From Asaia lannensis NBRC 102526 (GTDB lineage Bacteria; Pseudomonadota; Alphaproteobacteria; Acetobacterales; Acetobacteraceae): 64,000 nucleotides of DNA. Below are positions 18,457-27,052 of this stretch, piece after piece. Every line of letters begins with the position of its first letter. The stretch's first letter is position 1. The notes under the pieces are model-generated. The model made no database searches. It saw only the letters and a program-made list of their open reading frames with translations, and was not told where the DNA came from. The stretch spans positions 310,001 through 374,000 of the forward strand of contig NZ_JAMXQU010000001.1 in the NCBI RefSeq assembly GCF_024054035.1, read 5' to 3'. Position numbers and translations under genes: made by a program.

Positions 18457-19221
18457 ATGACCAGAGTTTCAGTCGACCGTCTCTGTCTCAGCTTTCCCGT
18501 CTATCATGCGGAAAACCGCACGCTTAAACGCTCCATGGCTCAGGCCGTGGCGAACAGGACAGGCAATCGTGCGGGTAGCGCCCTGATCGAGGATGCGCGC
18601 CATCGCATCACGGTCGATGTGCTGAGAGATATCAGCTTTTCGCTCGGCAGCGGTGAACGTCTTGGGCTGATCGGTGGCAACGGTGCGGGTAAGACAACCC
18701 TTCTCAGGGCGCTGGCCGGAATCTACGAGCCGGTTTCTGGGCGGGTGCGTATGCGTGGGCGAATCGGCACTCTGCTCGATACGCAGCTCGGCATGAATAT
18801 GGAGCTGACGGGCGTTGAGAATGTCCGTTTGCGCTGCCTGTTTCATGGCATGAGCAAAAGCAGGATCAGAGCCGTACTCGATAACGTGGCGGAATTTGCC
18901 GAGCTGGGCGATTTCATTTCCCTGCCGGTCAAGACCTATAGCAGCGGTATGCTTGTCCGTCTGGCTTTCGGTCTGGCCACGGCAATCACCCCCGACATTC
19001 TGCTGATGGATGAATGGTTCATGGCGGGCGATATCATCTTCCTGGAGAAAGCCAGAAAGCGACTCGAAACGCTGGTCCAGGAGTCTGACGCGCTTATCAT
19101 GTCGTCTCATCAGCCTGATGTCGTTCGACAGTGGTGCACGCGTCTGATCTGGCTCGAAAACGGGCAGATTCGTCGCGATGGCCCGACAGACGAAGTGCTG
19201 GACGCCTATCTGGCGGCCTGA
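18457..19221 (+). CDS. ABC exporter ATP-binding subunit (Wzt/KpsT type)
   Basis: ATPase of 254 residues partnering the upstream permease. Walker A is GGNGAGKTT near residue 74; the signature is YSSGMLVRLAFGLA near 168, the degenerate form usual for polysaccharide exporters; Walker B is ILLMDEWFMAGD, with the H-loop in SSHQPD. It lacks the C-terminal sugar-binding domain of Wzt proteins that recognise capped O-antigens, so it is nearer to KpsT/TagH-like forms. The ATG at 18457 is preferred to an upstream TTG at 18445. Confidence 0.9.
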   Translation: MTRVSVDRLCLSFPVYHAENRTLKRSMAQAVANRTGNRAGSALIEDARHRITVDVLRDISFSLGSGERLGLIGGNGAGKTTLLRALAGIYEPVSGRVRMRGRIGTLLDTQLGMNMELTGVENVRLRCLFHGMSKSRIRAVLDNVAEFAELGDFISLPVKTYSSGMLVRLAFGLATAITPDILLMDEWFMAGDIIFLEKARKRLETLVQESDALIMSSHQPDVVRQWCTRLIWLENGQIRRDGPTDEVLDAYLAA

Positions 19222-19279
19222 GCTTGAACAGCGAGAAGAGACGCTCTGCCATCTGGCATCGTCTCGTTCATCATGCGCG

Positions 19280-19303
19280 AAAAAACCCTGCACGGATGCA
19301 GGG
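19280..19303 (-). terminator. Intrinsic terminator downstream of tRNA-Asp
   Basis: On the minus strand CCCTGC-ATCCGT-GCAGGG is followed by six T. It lies 37 bases past the tRNA-Asp 3' end and is oriented to stop tRNA transcription. Confidence 0.75.
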
Positions 19304-19339
19304 AGCCAGAATAATGCGCTACTTTGTTTTTTGAGAAAG

Positions 19340-19416
<77 letters not shown>

Positions 19417-19643
19417 ATGAAGCTTTTCAGCTTCTGCTACCGCTTCGGAGGAGGTCGTAACGTCCTCGTCTTCGGTGAACGGGGAACTACCAGTCCCGCT
19501 CTTTCTTGGCAACAGGGGGAGACTGTTTTTTTTCATTTTTCTTGTATGGGGGTGCTTCTGCCTCTGTCTCCCCAGTCTGGAAAGAGTGGTTTGTCCTGCT
19601 CCTCAGGACCCGGAGAGCAGCGAAAGCGCTCCGGCCTTGAACA

Positions 19644-20816
19644 TTACCGCCTTACCGGCTCAAGCTGGCTGTCGGCGCAGTGTTCGGGGGCATTGACCGG
19701 GTTGCAGCGTATCGTCGCGCCATGCGGGAAAGTGACAACGTAGTCGTGCCACGGCGCCGGTTCATGAAGCGGGTAATCCGTGCTGACAAGTTGTGCCCCG
19801 GATTCGAGAGCGACCCTGCGTCGTTCCAGATCATTCCTGCGTGCTTCAAGCGTGTCGCCATCGGCGCGCGTGCGTATCAGATAGCCTTCTCGTACGAGCG
19901 GCGGGATAATATGCGCGGCCCTGACATTATCGACAGGCTCGAAATCAGCGATCTTCTTGCCGACGAACCCTTCATTGATCTCGGTAAAGGCGCATTCGGG
20001 TTCACCGGGTTTGCCATTGGGGAAGATCAGGCGTCCCTCAAGGGCAGGATGACCTACCAGATAGCGTGCCGTGTCATGGGGGCGTTCGAACAGGAAGACG
20101 ATCTTGCCACGTGCATGATCGAGGCCCGGCCAGCCACGGGTACGGATGGCCTCATCCAGGCTTGGCGCATCCCCCCTGACGTCATCCGGGGCGAGAATGC
20201 GGTGACGGCCGAAGACCGAGAGCAGCTCGGCATCGAGTTTGTCATAGGTGGCAGGCGTGAAGATCTCAGGTGCGGTGAAAGGGACTTTCCCCGGAGGGGC
20301 TGCCTGCTTGGTTTCCAGATCGACGAAAATCGGTACATGGTTCGGGTGCCTGTCAGACCAGTCGCGAATGATCTCGAGGCAGGCACGCAGAGGCTGACAT
20401 GTCGAACGTTGATCGATATCGACGATATGCATGACCTTGAAATCGGTGCCCTGCATGATGTCAGGTGAGCTTGTCTCGGGGTCAGGTGTCAGCCCGGCCG
20501 CTTTCTGCCATGCCGGCCCCTTGGGATGAGCGTAGCGACCGCCCTGTGTATCTGCATAGAGATCGAGTTCTATCTGGCGAACACCGTGGTCGAGCTGCGC
20601 TGCCAGCGGTTCATGATGGTAATCGAGTGTGATGGCGGCTTCAGGCGCGACTTTTCTCAGCCAGGCCATGGTGACGGGCGACATGGCCGCGCGGTAGCTG
20701 TTATGGGTGCCAACAAGCTGTATCTGGTTGAGTCTGATCGTGTCGTCGGCACAGGCGTTGTGCACAGGGAGCGCAAACAGGGTCGTCGTCATGAAAAATG
20801 GGGCGAGACGTTTCAT
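19644..20816 (-). CDS. Secreted phosphatidylinositol-specific phospholipase C, copy 1
   Basis: A 390-residue exported protein with a signal peptide (cleavage near residue 24 after NACA). It matches the Ca2+-dependent bacterial PI-PLC group typified by Streptomyces antibioticus PLC1: catalytic His in LVGTHNSYR near residue 39, metal-binding ELDLYADTQGG near 78, and second His in VMHIVDIDQRSTC. It would cleave phosphatidylinositol, releasing inositol phosphate. Cysteines in STCQPLRAC and near the C-terminus probably form disulfides. I start at the ATG at 20816 where the signal peptide begins; longer open frame upstream is not supported. The copy at 21010-22233 is a clear paralogue. Confidence 0.85.
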   Translation of the reverse strand: MKRLAPFFMTTTLFALPVHNACADDTIRLNQIQLVGTHNSYRAAMSPVTMAWLRKVAPEAAITLDYHHEPLAAQLDHGVRQIELDLYADTQGGRYAHPKGPAWQKAAGLTPDPETSSPDIMQGTDFKVMHIVDIDQRSTCQPLRACLEIIRDWSDRHPNHVPIFVDLETKQAAPPGKVPFTAPEIFTPATYDKLDAELLSVFGRHRILAPDDVRGDAPSLDEAIRTRGWPGLDHARGKIVFLFERPHDTARYLVGHPALEGRLIFPNGKPGEPECAFTEINEGFVGKKIADFEPVDNVRAAHIIPPLVREGYLIRTRADGDTLEARRNDLERRRVALESGAQLVSTDYPLHEPAPWHDYVVTFPHGATIRCNPVNAPEHCADSQLEPVRR

Positions 20817-21009
20817 CCGGGCATTCCGTCTTGTTGATCTTGTATCAGGCAGGAATGAAACGACAGGCGCGTATCGGGTAATGACATTCCCGCCGTCACT
20901 AAAGCTTAACGAGAAGCCGGTCGTGCAGACGCTGCCTGTGCGTGATCGGGCCAGGGTCTGTCTCGACTCAGCACTGACAGACCCGCCCATCGCATCGGGC
21001 AGCCGTATT

Positions 21010-22233
21010 CTATTTTTCGAGCGTCTCGCTCCTGCATGAGACGGGCGCATTGATCGGGTTGCAGCGCGCGACCAGTCCGTTTCCAAATGTCACGGTGTAA
21101 TTATGCCAGGGGGCCGGTTCGAAGCCGGGATAATCCGTACTGATCAGATGCGCACCCGACGCAAAGGCCACAGTGCGACGCTCGAGATCGTTCTTTCTGG
21201 CTTCTATGGTGTTGGCATCGGCACGTGTGCGGACCAGATAGCCGCGACGCACAAGAGCAGGGATGGTGACAGCAGCTTTCCTGTTATCGACAGCATCGCT
21301 GCCATTGCCTTTTGCTCCAATGAAACCTTCGTTGACCTCGGTAAAACCGCAATCCGGATCGCCGGGACGGGCATTGGTAAATACGATGCGGTTGCGCAGG
21401 GCTGGATGACCCTGCGTATAGCGCGCCGTATCGTGGGGGCGATCGAACAGAAAAACGATTTTGCCGCGCGCGTGGGCCAGATCGGGCCAGCCATGACTGC
21501 GAACGCCTTCATCCAGCGTTGCTGCATCACCTCTTACATCGTCAGGGGTGATGATGCGCTCGCGCCCGAACACCGAAAGCAGCTCGGCATCGAGCCTGTC
21601 ATAGGTCGCGGGTGTGAATATTTCCGGTGCCGTAAAATCGAGTTTGCCTCCGCCAAAAGGAATATCCTGCTTGGTTTCGAGATCGATGAAAACAGGCACA
21701 TGACCGGGATGCGCATCCGACCATGCCTTGATCTGTTCCAGGCAGGCGCGGAAAGGCTGACAGCTCGTTCTCTGGTCGATATCGACAATATGCATGACCT
21801 TGAAATCGGTGCCCTGCATGGCCGATGAGAGGGTGGGATCGGCCTCTGGCGTCAACCCGGCCTTGCGTTCCCATTCCGGTCCCTTGGGATGGGCATATCG
21901 CCCTCCCTGCGTATCGGCATAGATATCGATTTCCAGCTGACGCACACCATGATCGAGCTGAGCGGTCAGCGTGTCATGATGATAGTCGAGCGCAATGGCT
22001 GCCTGAGGCGAGAGGCCTGTGAGCCATTTGAGCGTGACAGGCGAAATATCGCGGCGATAGCTGTTATGCGTACCGATGACCTGGATCTGGTTGACATGGA
22101 CCTGATTGTCCATGGCGGTAGCAGTCTGCGTATTGGCTTGAGCAGCGAAAGGGGCCGGAGACGGCGCAAGAACAGCGGCAAGAACCGCAAGACCTGTCAG
22201 CGGAGCCAGAGTCAGCAAGCGACGAAACGTCAT
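21010..22233 (-). CDS. Secreted phosphatidylinositol-specific phospholipase C, copy 2
   Basis: 407 residues, same domain and order as copy 1: signal peptide ending near residue 33, VIGTHNSYRRD with the catalytic His, LEIDIYADTQGGRYAHPKG, VMHIVDIDQRTSCQPF, and long shared stretches such as FTAPEIFTPATYD and HARGKIVFLF. The two proteins are alike along their whole length, so this is a tandem duplication. It lies upstream of copy 1 on the same strand with a gap of 193 bases, so they may be co-transcribed. It is divergent from a TonB-dependent receptor gene, with 231 bases between. Confidence 0.86.
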   Translation of the reverse strand: MTFRRLLTLAPLTGLAVLAAVLAPSPAPFAAQANTQTATAMDNQVHVNQIQVIGTHNSYRRDISPVTLKWLTGLSPQAAIALDYHHDTLTAQLDHGVRQLEIDIYADTQGGRYAHPKGPEWERKAGLTPEADPTLSSAMQGTDFKVMHIVDIDQRTSCQPFRACLEQIKAWSDAHPGHVPVFIDLETKQDIPFGGGKLDFTAPEIFTPATYDRLDAELLSVFGRERIITPDDVRGDAATLDEGVRSHGWPDLAHARGKIVFLFDRPHDTARYTQGHPALRNRIVFTNARPGDPDCGFTEVNEGFIGAKGNGSDAVDNRKAAVTIPALVRRGYLVRTRADANTIEARKNDLERRTVAFASGAHLISTDYPGFEPAPWHNYTVTFGNGLVARCNPINAPVSCRSETLEK

Positions 22234-22464
22234 GAGGAGATCCCGTTACACAAGAGGTAATTCGGTGGATCAGAGAGCATTCCGCATGACGGAGCCAGTC
22301 AAAATGACCGGTTCATGAATATTTCATCTAACATGATCGAAATCGAAACAAATTATACATTCACAAATCACATTTTATCTGTCGAACAGTTGATAGAACC
22401 ACCGACCGAGCGAGATATCGTGCATTAATTCCCGAAGGCGACGTGCGAAATACGGGAATCTGGC

Positions 22465-24843
22465 GTGATATCGACGACATTTCGTGCCGGAGTATGTTTG
22501 TTGTACCTGTTGATCAGACGATATGCCTTTCCCATGCTGTCGGTCATTCCGGCACTGCATTTATCCGGGCCGTTTCAGGCCCATGCCCAAAGCCGCAAGC
22601 CGGAGCGGCACGATGCGACCTCCACCCGTCAGCAGGAGGCAAAGCGGCACGAGCAGATCAGTATTCGCGAAAAGCGCCGTGTCGTCGGTGGCGGTCTGAT
22701 GAAAGTCCAGACGACGCCGCGCGCCATCAGCGAGGTTACGCAGGAGTACATCGCCAGACAGGCGCCCACATTGAGCCCCACCAGTCTGATCGCAAGTCTG
22801 CCCGGCGTTCAGGCCGGGAATGAATCGCCATTGAGTACCCAGGCCGAGACACTTCATATCCGTGGCCTCGATCAGAGCCAGATCGGTTTCGTTTTCGAGG
22901 GGATTCCAGCTGCCGATGTGTTCAGCTATTCGCCCTGGAATGCAGCAATGATCGATAATGAAAATCTGGCATCCATCAGCGTCACACAGGGGTCGGTCGA
23001 TCTCACGTCGCCGCTTTATAATGCCGACGGTGCTCAGGTCACCATGAAAGCCCTGCGCCCTGCTGACAAGGCGAGCGAGTTCATTTCTCTTGGTGGCGGC
23101 ACGCATAGTCTGCAGAAGGAATTCCTGCGTCTCAACACAGGCGAAATCGGCCATAGCGACGTTCGGGCCTATGCTTCTTTCTCTCACTCATCGGCCAATC
23201 TCTGGCGCGGTCCGGGCGATGTCGCGCGCTATCATGTCGATGCGAATCTTGAAAAACGCTGGGCGCGTCATTCTGTCAGTGACGTGATTTTCGGCTATAA
23301 TCAGGGGCGCCAGACCATCTACCGCTATCCCAATCTTGCCCAGTGGCAGCAATACGGGACAAGCTTCAATTATACCGCACCCTATACGGCGGGAAATTAC
23401 GCCTATTACAAGCTGAACGAGCGCTTCACCAATGTCGCTTTCGGGACGATACGCAACGATATCGCGCTTGGCGATCACTGGCTGTTACATGTCACGCCCT
23501 ATGGGATCAGTCAGATGGGGCCGAATAATTATGGCATGGCCGTTCCGACGGCCAATGGCTATATCGGCACGCAACGCTACGATTATCTCGACGGCTATCA
23601 GGGCCAGAATCGTACCCTGCTCGTACAGAGTGTGCATCCCTGGGAACAGCGCAGTTCGGGCGTGACCATGGCACTGGACTGGAAGACGCGCCATAACACA
23701 CTGACCTTCTTCTATTTCTATTCCTTCGCCGATCATCAGGAGCATCAGAACCGGTTTGTCGTTGGTGATGACGGGTCAGTCACCTGGAAAAACCCTCTCA
23801 CGGCCAATGGATTGCTCGTGACCGGCTACGATATCAACCAGACGCAGCAGCTCAATGCGCTTGGTTTCGATGACAAGCTGCATCTTCTGAATGACCGGCT
23901 GATGATCGATGCCGGGTTCAAGGCCACCATGGTGTCGCGCATGACCTCCGAGAATGTTCCCGGGGCCAATCCCTACAAGGTTTCGCCTAATAATTTCATA
24001 CCCACACCACAATTTCTTGCGAGCTATCAGATCACGAAAAAGGATCAGGTCTATCTGAACGCAACAACCTCTTACCGCCTGCCTGCGGGCTATTCCGCCT
24101 ATGTGCCTGCATTCGGCAATACATCACCCAATCCGACCACCATCCCGCCCAGCAGTCTCAATCCCGAGTATTTCATCGGTGAGGAGCTGGGGCTGCGTCA
24201 TAACGGCAGCATCACGGCGTCTGTGGCAGGGTTTCACTACAACCTGACCAATCATCAGGTGACGAGCCTCGCCTATCAGCCGGGAAGCACGATACTCGTC
24301 AGCAGCCAGATCATGGCGGGTGGGGAAGAGGCCTGGGGCGTGCAGGCCGAACTGGCGACACGTCCGTGGCACCATCTGAGCGCCTATCTTTCGGGGCAGT
24401 ATCTGCATACCCGGCTCGGTAATAATGTGAGCACCGGCAATGACTATCTGCCCACCAAGGGAAAATCGGCCCCGGGCGCGCCGAAATATACTGGGGCAAT
24501 CGGTCTGACATTCGATGACAGTCTGTGGTTTGGCAATTTCAACCTGCGCTACCAGGATTCCCAGTATTCTACCCTGATGAACGATCAGAGCATTCCGGCG
24601 TTCGTCACGGCCGACCTCTCCCTCGGGCGCAAACTCCCCTCTTTCGGCACTCGTGTGCATCCGCGCGCCATGCTGAATCTGACCAATCTCGGCGGCCTGA
24701 ATTATCTTTCCGGTCTCGGTGGGTTCGGTCTTACGGCCCAGCCACGTACGGGCATCTTCGGTAACAAGGTCGGTGCGTCCAGTCCGGTTTTTGTCGTGGG
24801 TTCGGCATTTACCGCTATGGCAACACTGGCAGCGGATTTCTGA
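22465..24843 (+). CDS. TonB-dependent outer-membrane receptor
   Basis: About 792 residues, ending in Phe as outer-membrane barrels do (TLAADF). Plug domain features are near residues 100-190: SLIASLPGVQAG, LHIRGLDQSQIGFVFEGIP and ISVTQGSVDL; the rest is a beta barrel with many aromatic, Asn- and Tyr-rich strands. A signal peptide seems to end at QAHAQ. The start is unclear: GTG at 22465, or a TTG near 22501 after CCGGAG, or the ATG at 22534. The substrate is unknown. It is divergent from the PI-phospholipase pair. No Fur box or riboswitch is evident. Confidence 0.88.
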   Translation: MISTTFRAGVCLLYLLIRRYAFPMLSVIPALHLSGPFQAHAQSRKPERHDATSTRQQEAKRHEQISIREKRRVVGGGLMKVQTTPRAISEVTQEYIARQAPTLSPTSLIASLPGVQAGNESPLSTQAETLHIRGLDQSQIGFVFEGIPAADVFSYSPWNAAMIDNENLASISVTQGSVDLTSPLYNADGAQVTMKALRPADKASEFISLGGGTHSLQKEFLRLNTGEIGHSDVRAYASFSHSSANLWRGPGDVARYHVDANLEKRWARHSVSDVIFGYNQGRQTIYRYPNLAQWQQYGTSFNYTAPYTAGNYAYYKLNERFTNVAFGTIRNDIALGDHWLLHVTPYGISQMGPNNYGMAVPTANGYIGTQRYDYLDGYQGQNRTLLVQSVHPWEQRSSGVTMALDWKTRHNTLTFFYFYSFADHQEHQNRFVVGDDGSVTWKNPLTANGLLVTGYDINQTQQLNALGFDDKLHLLNDRLMIDAGFKATMVSRMTSENVPGANPYKVSPNNFIPTPQFLASYQITKKDQVYLNATTSYRLPAGYSAYVPAFGNTSPNPTTIPPSSLNPEYFIGEELGLRHNGSITASVAGFHYNLTNHQVTSLAYQPGSTILVSSQIMAGGEEAWGVQAELATRPWHHLSAYLSGQYLHTRLGNNVSTGNDYLPTKGKSAPGAPKYTGAIGLTFDDSLWFGNFNLRYQDSQYSTLMNDQSIPAFVTADLSLGRKLPSFGTRVHPRAMLNLTNLGGLNYLSGLGGFGLTAQPRTGIFGNKVGASSPVFVVGSAFTAMATLAADF

Positions 24844-25032
24844 GGTGCTTGCGGGGCTCTGCCCCGTCCCTGCCAAAAGATGGACTGCCTTCGAAAGCCC
24901 GCTTTGCAGCCAGCCCTGCGAAAAACGCTGGAGCCGTGGCTTATCCTCGGCTGGTCACGCCTGCGCAAAACAAAGGGGCAGAAAAAACCATGGCGATCCG
25001 AAGGGCGAAAACTGCTCGTTCTTCGGCATCGA

Positions 25033-25398
25033 TCACTTGTCCGGGAAAAGCAGGGATCCGAGTTTCATCCTGTCGCACAGCAGAATTTCTGCTCTGAATC
25101 CTTGCTCGTCATATTCGATAATGACGCGTCTTTCGTTCCATTCCAGATACGGATTGAGCGTTTTCCTCAAATGGATTCTGTTTTCGGTGAGTTCGTGAAC
25201 CCTGAAACCACGCAGCTCGAATGCCTCGATAATCTTTTTCCTGTTTATGGGTATGGTTGTCATTCCGACCAGTCGAACTGGCATGGCGAGAATGACGCTT
25301 GGAATTGCGCCTATCAGGACGAATGCTGCATAAAATCTGTCAGAAGATGGGAACAGGAAATGTTCAACAAGCACGAAAACTGATATGATAATGAACAA
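25033..25398 (-). CDS. Small membrane protein, unknown
   Basis: About 121 residues with two hydrophobic helices (residues 2-17 and 24-45) and a soluble basic/acidic tail with HLRKTLNPYLEWNERRVIIEYD. The first codon shown is TTG; the frame stays open for some 20 codons upstream with coding-like content but no ATG or GTG, so the true start is uncertain. No family is recognised. The hydrophobic pattern and tail make it more likely real than its antisense frame. Confidence 0.5.
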   Translation of the reverse strand: MFIIISVFVLVEHFLFPSSDRFYAAFVLIGAIPSVILAMPVRLVGMTTIPINRKKIIEAFELRGFRVHELTENRIHLRKTLNPYLEWNERRVIIEYDEQGFRAEILLCDRMKLGSLLFPDK

Positions 25399-25493
25399 AT
25401 ATGCGATACGGACAGATAACGCAAAGTTGTATAAATAATGTACTGCTGACCAAATTGTCTATTTCTTGTCCAGTCTGATCGCGGGTAATGTCT

Positions 25494-25517
25494 TTCTTCT
25501 CGTATTCATGAGAAGAA
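25494..25517. repeat. Inverted repeat with 8-bp arms
   Basis: TTCTTCTC (25494-25501), eight-base loop, GAGAAGAA (25510-25517), in the low-GC gap between 25399 and 25662. There is no T-run fitting a terminator of a known gene, so it may be an operator or a non-coding structure. Confidence 0.35.
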
Positions 25518-25662
25518 TACAGTTTTTATCAGGGTAGGTCCAGTGATCCGGTTGCGCTTGTCTTGCTGTTCTGGAACGGCGTCAGCATGAAGACATGATG
25601 ACAGGGTTTGGATGGCTTCTGCACGGATAACTCGCGCCCATCTGCAATTATCCCACACCCTT

Positions 25663-26418
25663 CTATCGACACCGCGCGCGAACGCGCGGATCTGAGGGTA
25701 GATTGAAATCCGGGTCGGTCAGGATGCTTCTCAGTATGTTCCCTCTTTTTGCGCCTCGATCGGTTATCGCATCCATCGCCCAGAATGATAGATGAGGCAG
25801 ATTCAGGACATGAATTATGCGCTCATTATGGATGTGGTGGCCTTTGCGTATCTGCCAGCTGCCATGCTCAGCACAGCATTTACGGTCGAATTTCATTGAA
25901 AGAGCTTGCTCGACCAGCGCGTGATTTCCATGCGTCAGAATGAGGCGGGGCTGGATTGCATTCAGAAAAATATCATGAACAGGTTTGCATCGCGTCACTG
26001 CGGCAGAGAAATTGCCGTGTGATTTCAGGTTGCGCGAGCGGGTAAACACAAGGTTGCTCGCGGGCACAGAGCAGGTTCTCAGTCCCATTATGGCAAACAG
26101 CGTCTTCACGCGTCGTTGCAAGATGGACTGGCCTGGCTTGGTTTGTCTCGGCGGGTCGCCCCATACGGCATGCGCGAATTCGTTTTTCCCCGCACGGCTC
26201 TGTCGCAGCGAGGCTCCGAGAGCCCCTTCGGGATTGTTTTGCGGGCTGCCCCCGGGATTGAGGCCAAGGAAATAGGCCGGACCGGGTTTCAGTGTATCGA
26301 CGGAGGAGTACAGAACCGAGCCCGAGGCAGCGAGCAGAGAAGTGCCGTCGGGTAGGGTTTGCAATTCAAGATAGGCCTCTGCTTCGTCGAGCACGGTATC
26401 TGGGTTCCTCACCGTCAT
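25663..26418 (-). CDS. Hypothetical protein, possibly uracil-DNA-glycosylase-like fold
   Basis: A 251-residue soluble protein. The segment PAYFLGLNPGGSPQNNP near residues 47-63 resembles the first motif of the uracil-DNA glycosylase superfamily, and ILTHGNHALVEQAL near 158 and LNLPHLSFWAM near 208 occupy positions where that fold has its second and last motifs. The match is by eye and weak, and the active residues differ from Ung. It is divergent from a GNAT gene. The start at 26418 has a poor ribosome site. It ends in a basic tail. Confidence 0.55.
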   Translation of the reverse strand: MTVRNPDTVLDEAEAYLELQTLPDGTSLLAASGSVLYSSVDTLKPGPAYFLGLNPGGSPQNNPEGALGASLRQSRAGKNEFAHAVWGDPPRQTKPGQSILQRRVKTLFAIMGLRTCSVPASNLVFTRSRNLKSHGNFSAAVTRCKPVHDIFLNAIQPRLILTHGNHALVEQALSMKFDRKCCAEHGSWQIRKGHHIHNERIIHVLNLPHLSFWAMDAITDRGAKRGNILRSILTDPDFNLPSDPRVRARCR

Positions 26419-26539
26419 CTCATGGTGCTTCTGATGGTTCCCGTAATGCGAGAATGGTGATGTTCGCTATGGACCGGCTTTCGTCCCGGTTTCATTATTC
26501 TGCTCCCCATGCTTGTGAGGATCCAGAGGAGATCGGGTG

Positions 26540-26995
26540 ATGGACATACGAACCGACGATCTTTCCGGCGATGAAATCCGCGCTCTTGTCACGCTTCATC
26601 TGGCGGGGATGGCGGAGAGTTCGCCCGAGGCTTTCCGGTTTGCACTCGATCTGTCCGGGCTGACGGTACCTGAGGTGACGGTCTGGTCTGCGTGGATAGA
26701 AGGGCATGTGGCAGCGATTGGCGCATTGAAAATGTTCGGCGATGGCGTGGGCGAGGTCAAATCCATGCGCACCCATCCTGATTTTACAGGGCGCGGTGCG
26801 GGGGCGGCTATACTCGCCACCATTATCGAAACGGCGAGATTGCGTGGCCTGACGCAACTCAGTCTGGAGACCGGCACGGCGCCATCTTTCGATGCTGCAA
26901 CCAGGCTTTATTGCAGGTACGGCTTTGAGAGCGGGCCGCCTTTCGGCCCGTACAAAGCCACGCCCCATAACCGGTTTTTTCACCTGAGCCTCTAA
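26540..26995 (+). CDS. GNAT family N-acetyltransferase
   Basis: A 151-residue acetyltransferase: V-[RK]-SMRTHPDFTGRGAGAAILA is the acetyl-CoA pyrophosphate loop near residues 74-95, followed by LSLETGTAPSFDAATRLY and RYGFESGPPFGPY, as in small PhnO/YjdJ-like GNATs. GAGGAG at 26526-26531 suits the ATG at 26540, though a GTG three bases earlier is also in frame. The acceptor substrate is unknown. A stem-loop separates it from the convergent ThDP enzyme gene. Confidence 0.85.
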   Translation: MDIRTDDLSGDEIRALVTLHLAGMAESSPEAFRFALDLSGLTVPEVTVWSAWIEGHVAAIGALKMFGDGVGEVKSMRTHPDFTGRGAGAAILATIIETARLRGLTQLSLETGTAPSFDAATRLYCRYGFESGPPFGPYKATPHNRFFHLSL

Positions 26996-27024
26996 GGCCG
27001 GATCGAAGGATCGACCCTGTTCGT

Positions 27025-27045
27025 GGCCGGGGGAGGGCCCCGGCC
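27025..27045. terminator. GC-rich stem-loop between convergent genes
   Basis: GGCCGGGG-GAGGG-CCCCGGCC at 27025-27045 lies between the stop codons of the GNAT (26995) and the minus-strand decarboxylase (27053). It has no T-run, so it would act as a weak or bidirectional terminator. Confidence 0.5.
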
Positions 27046-27052
27046 TCACAGC

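Noticed and set aside
19680-20468. 262-codon plus-strand frame opposite the first PI-phospholipase
   Set aside because: It is the antisense of a gene with a clear signal peptide and catalytic motifs, and the mirror frame opposite the second copy has the same character, as expected for paralogues.
24844-25032. GC-rich stretch resembling dispersed intergenic repeats of acetic acid bacteria
   Set aside because: Only one degenerate copy with GGGGCTCTGCCCC is visible in the window, so it cannot be called a repeat from this sequence.
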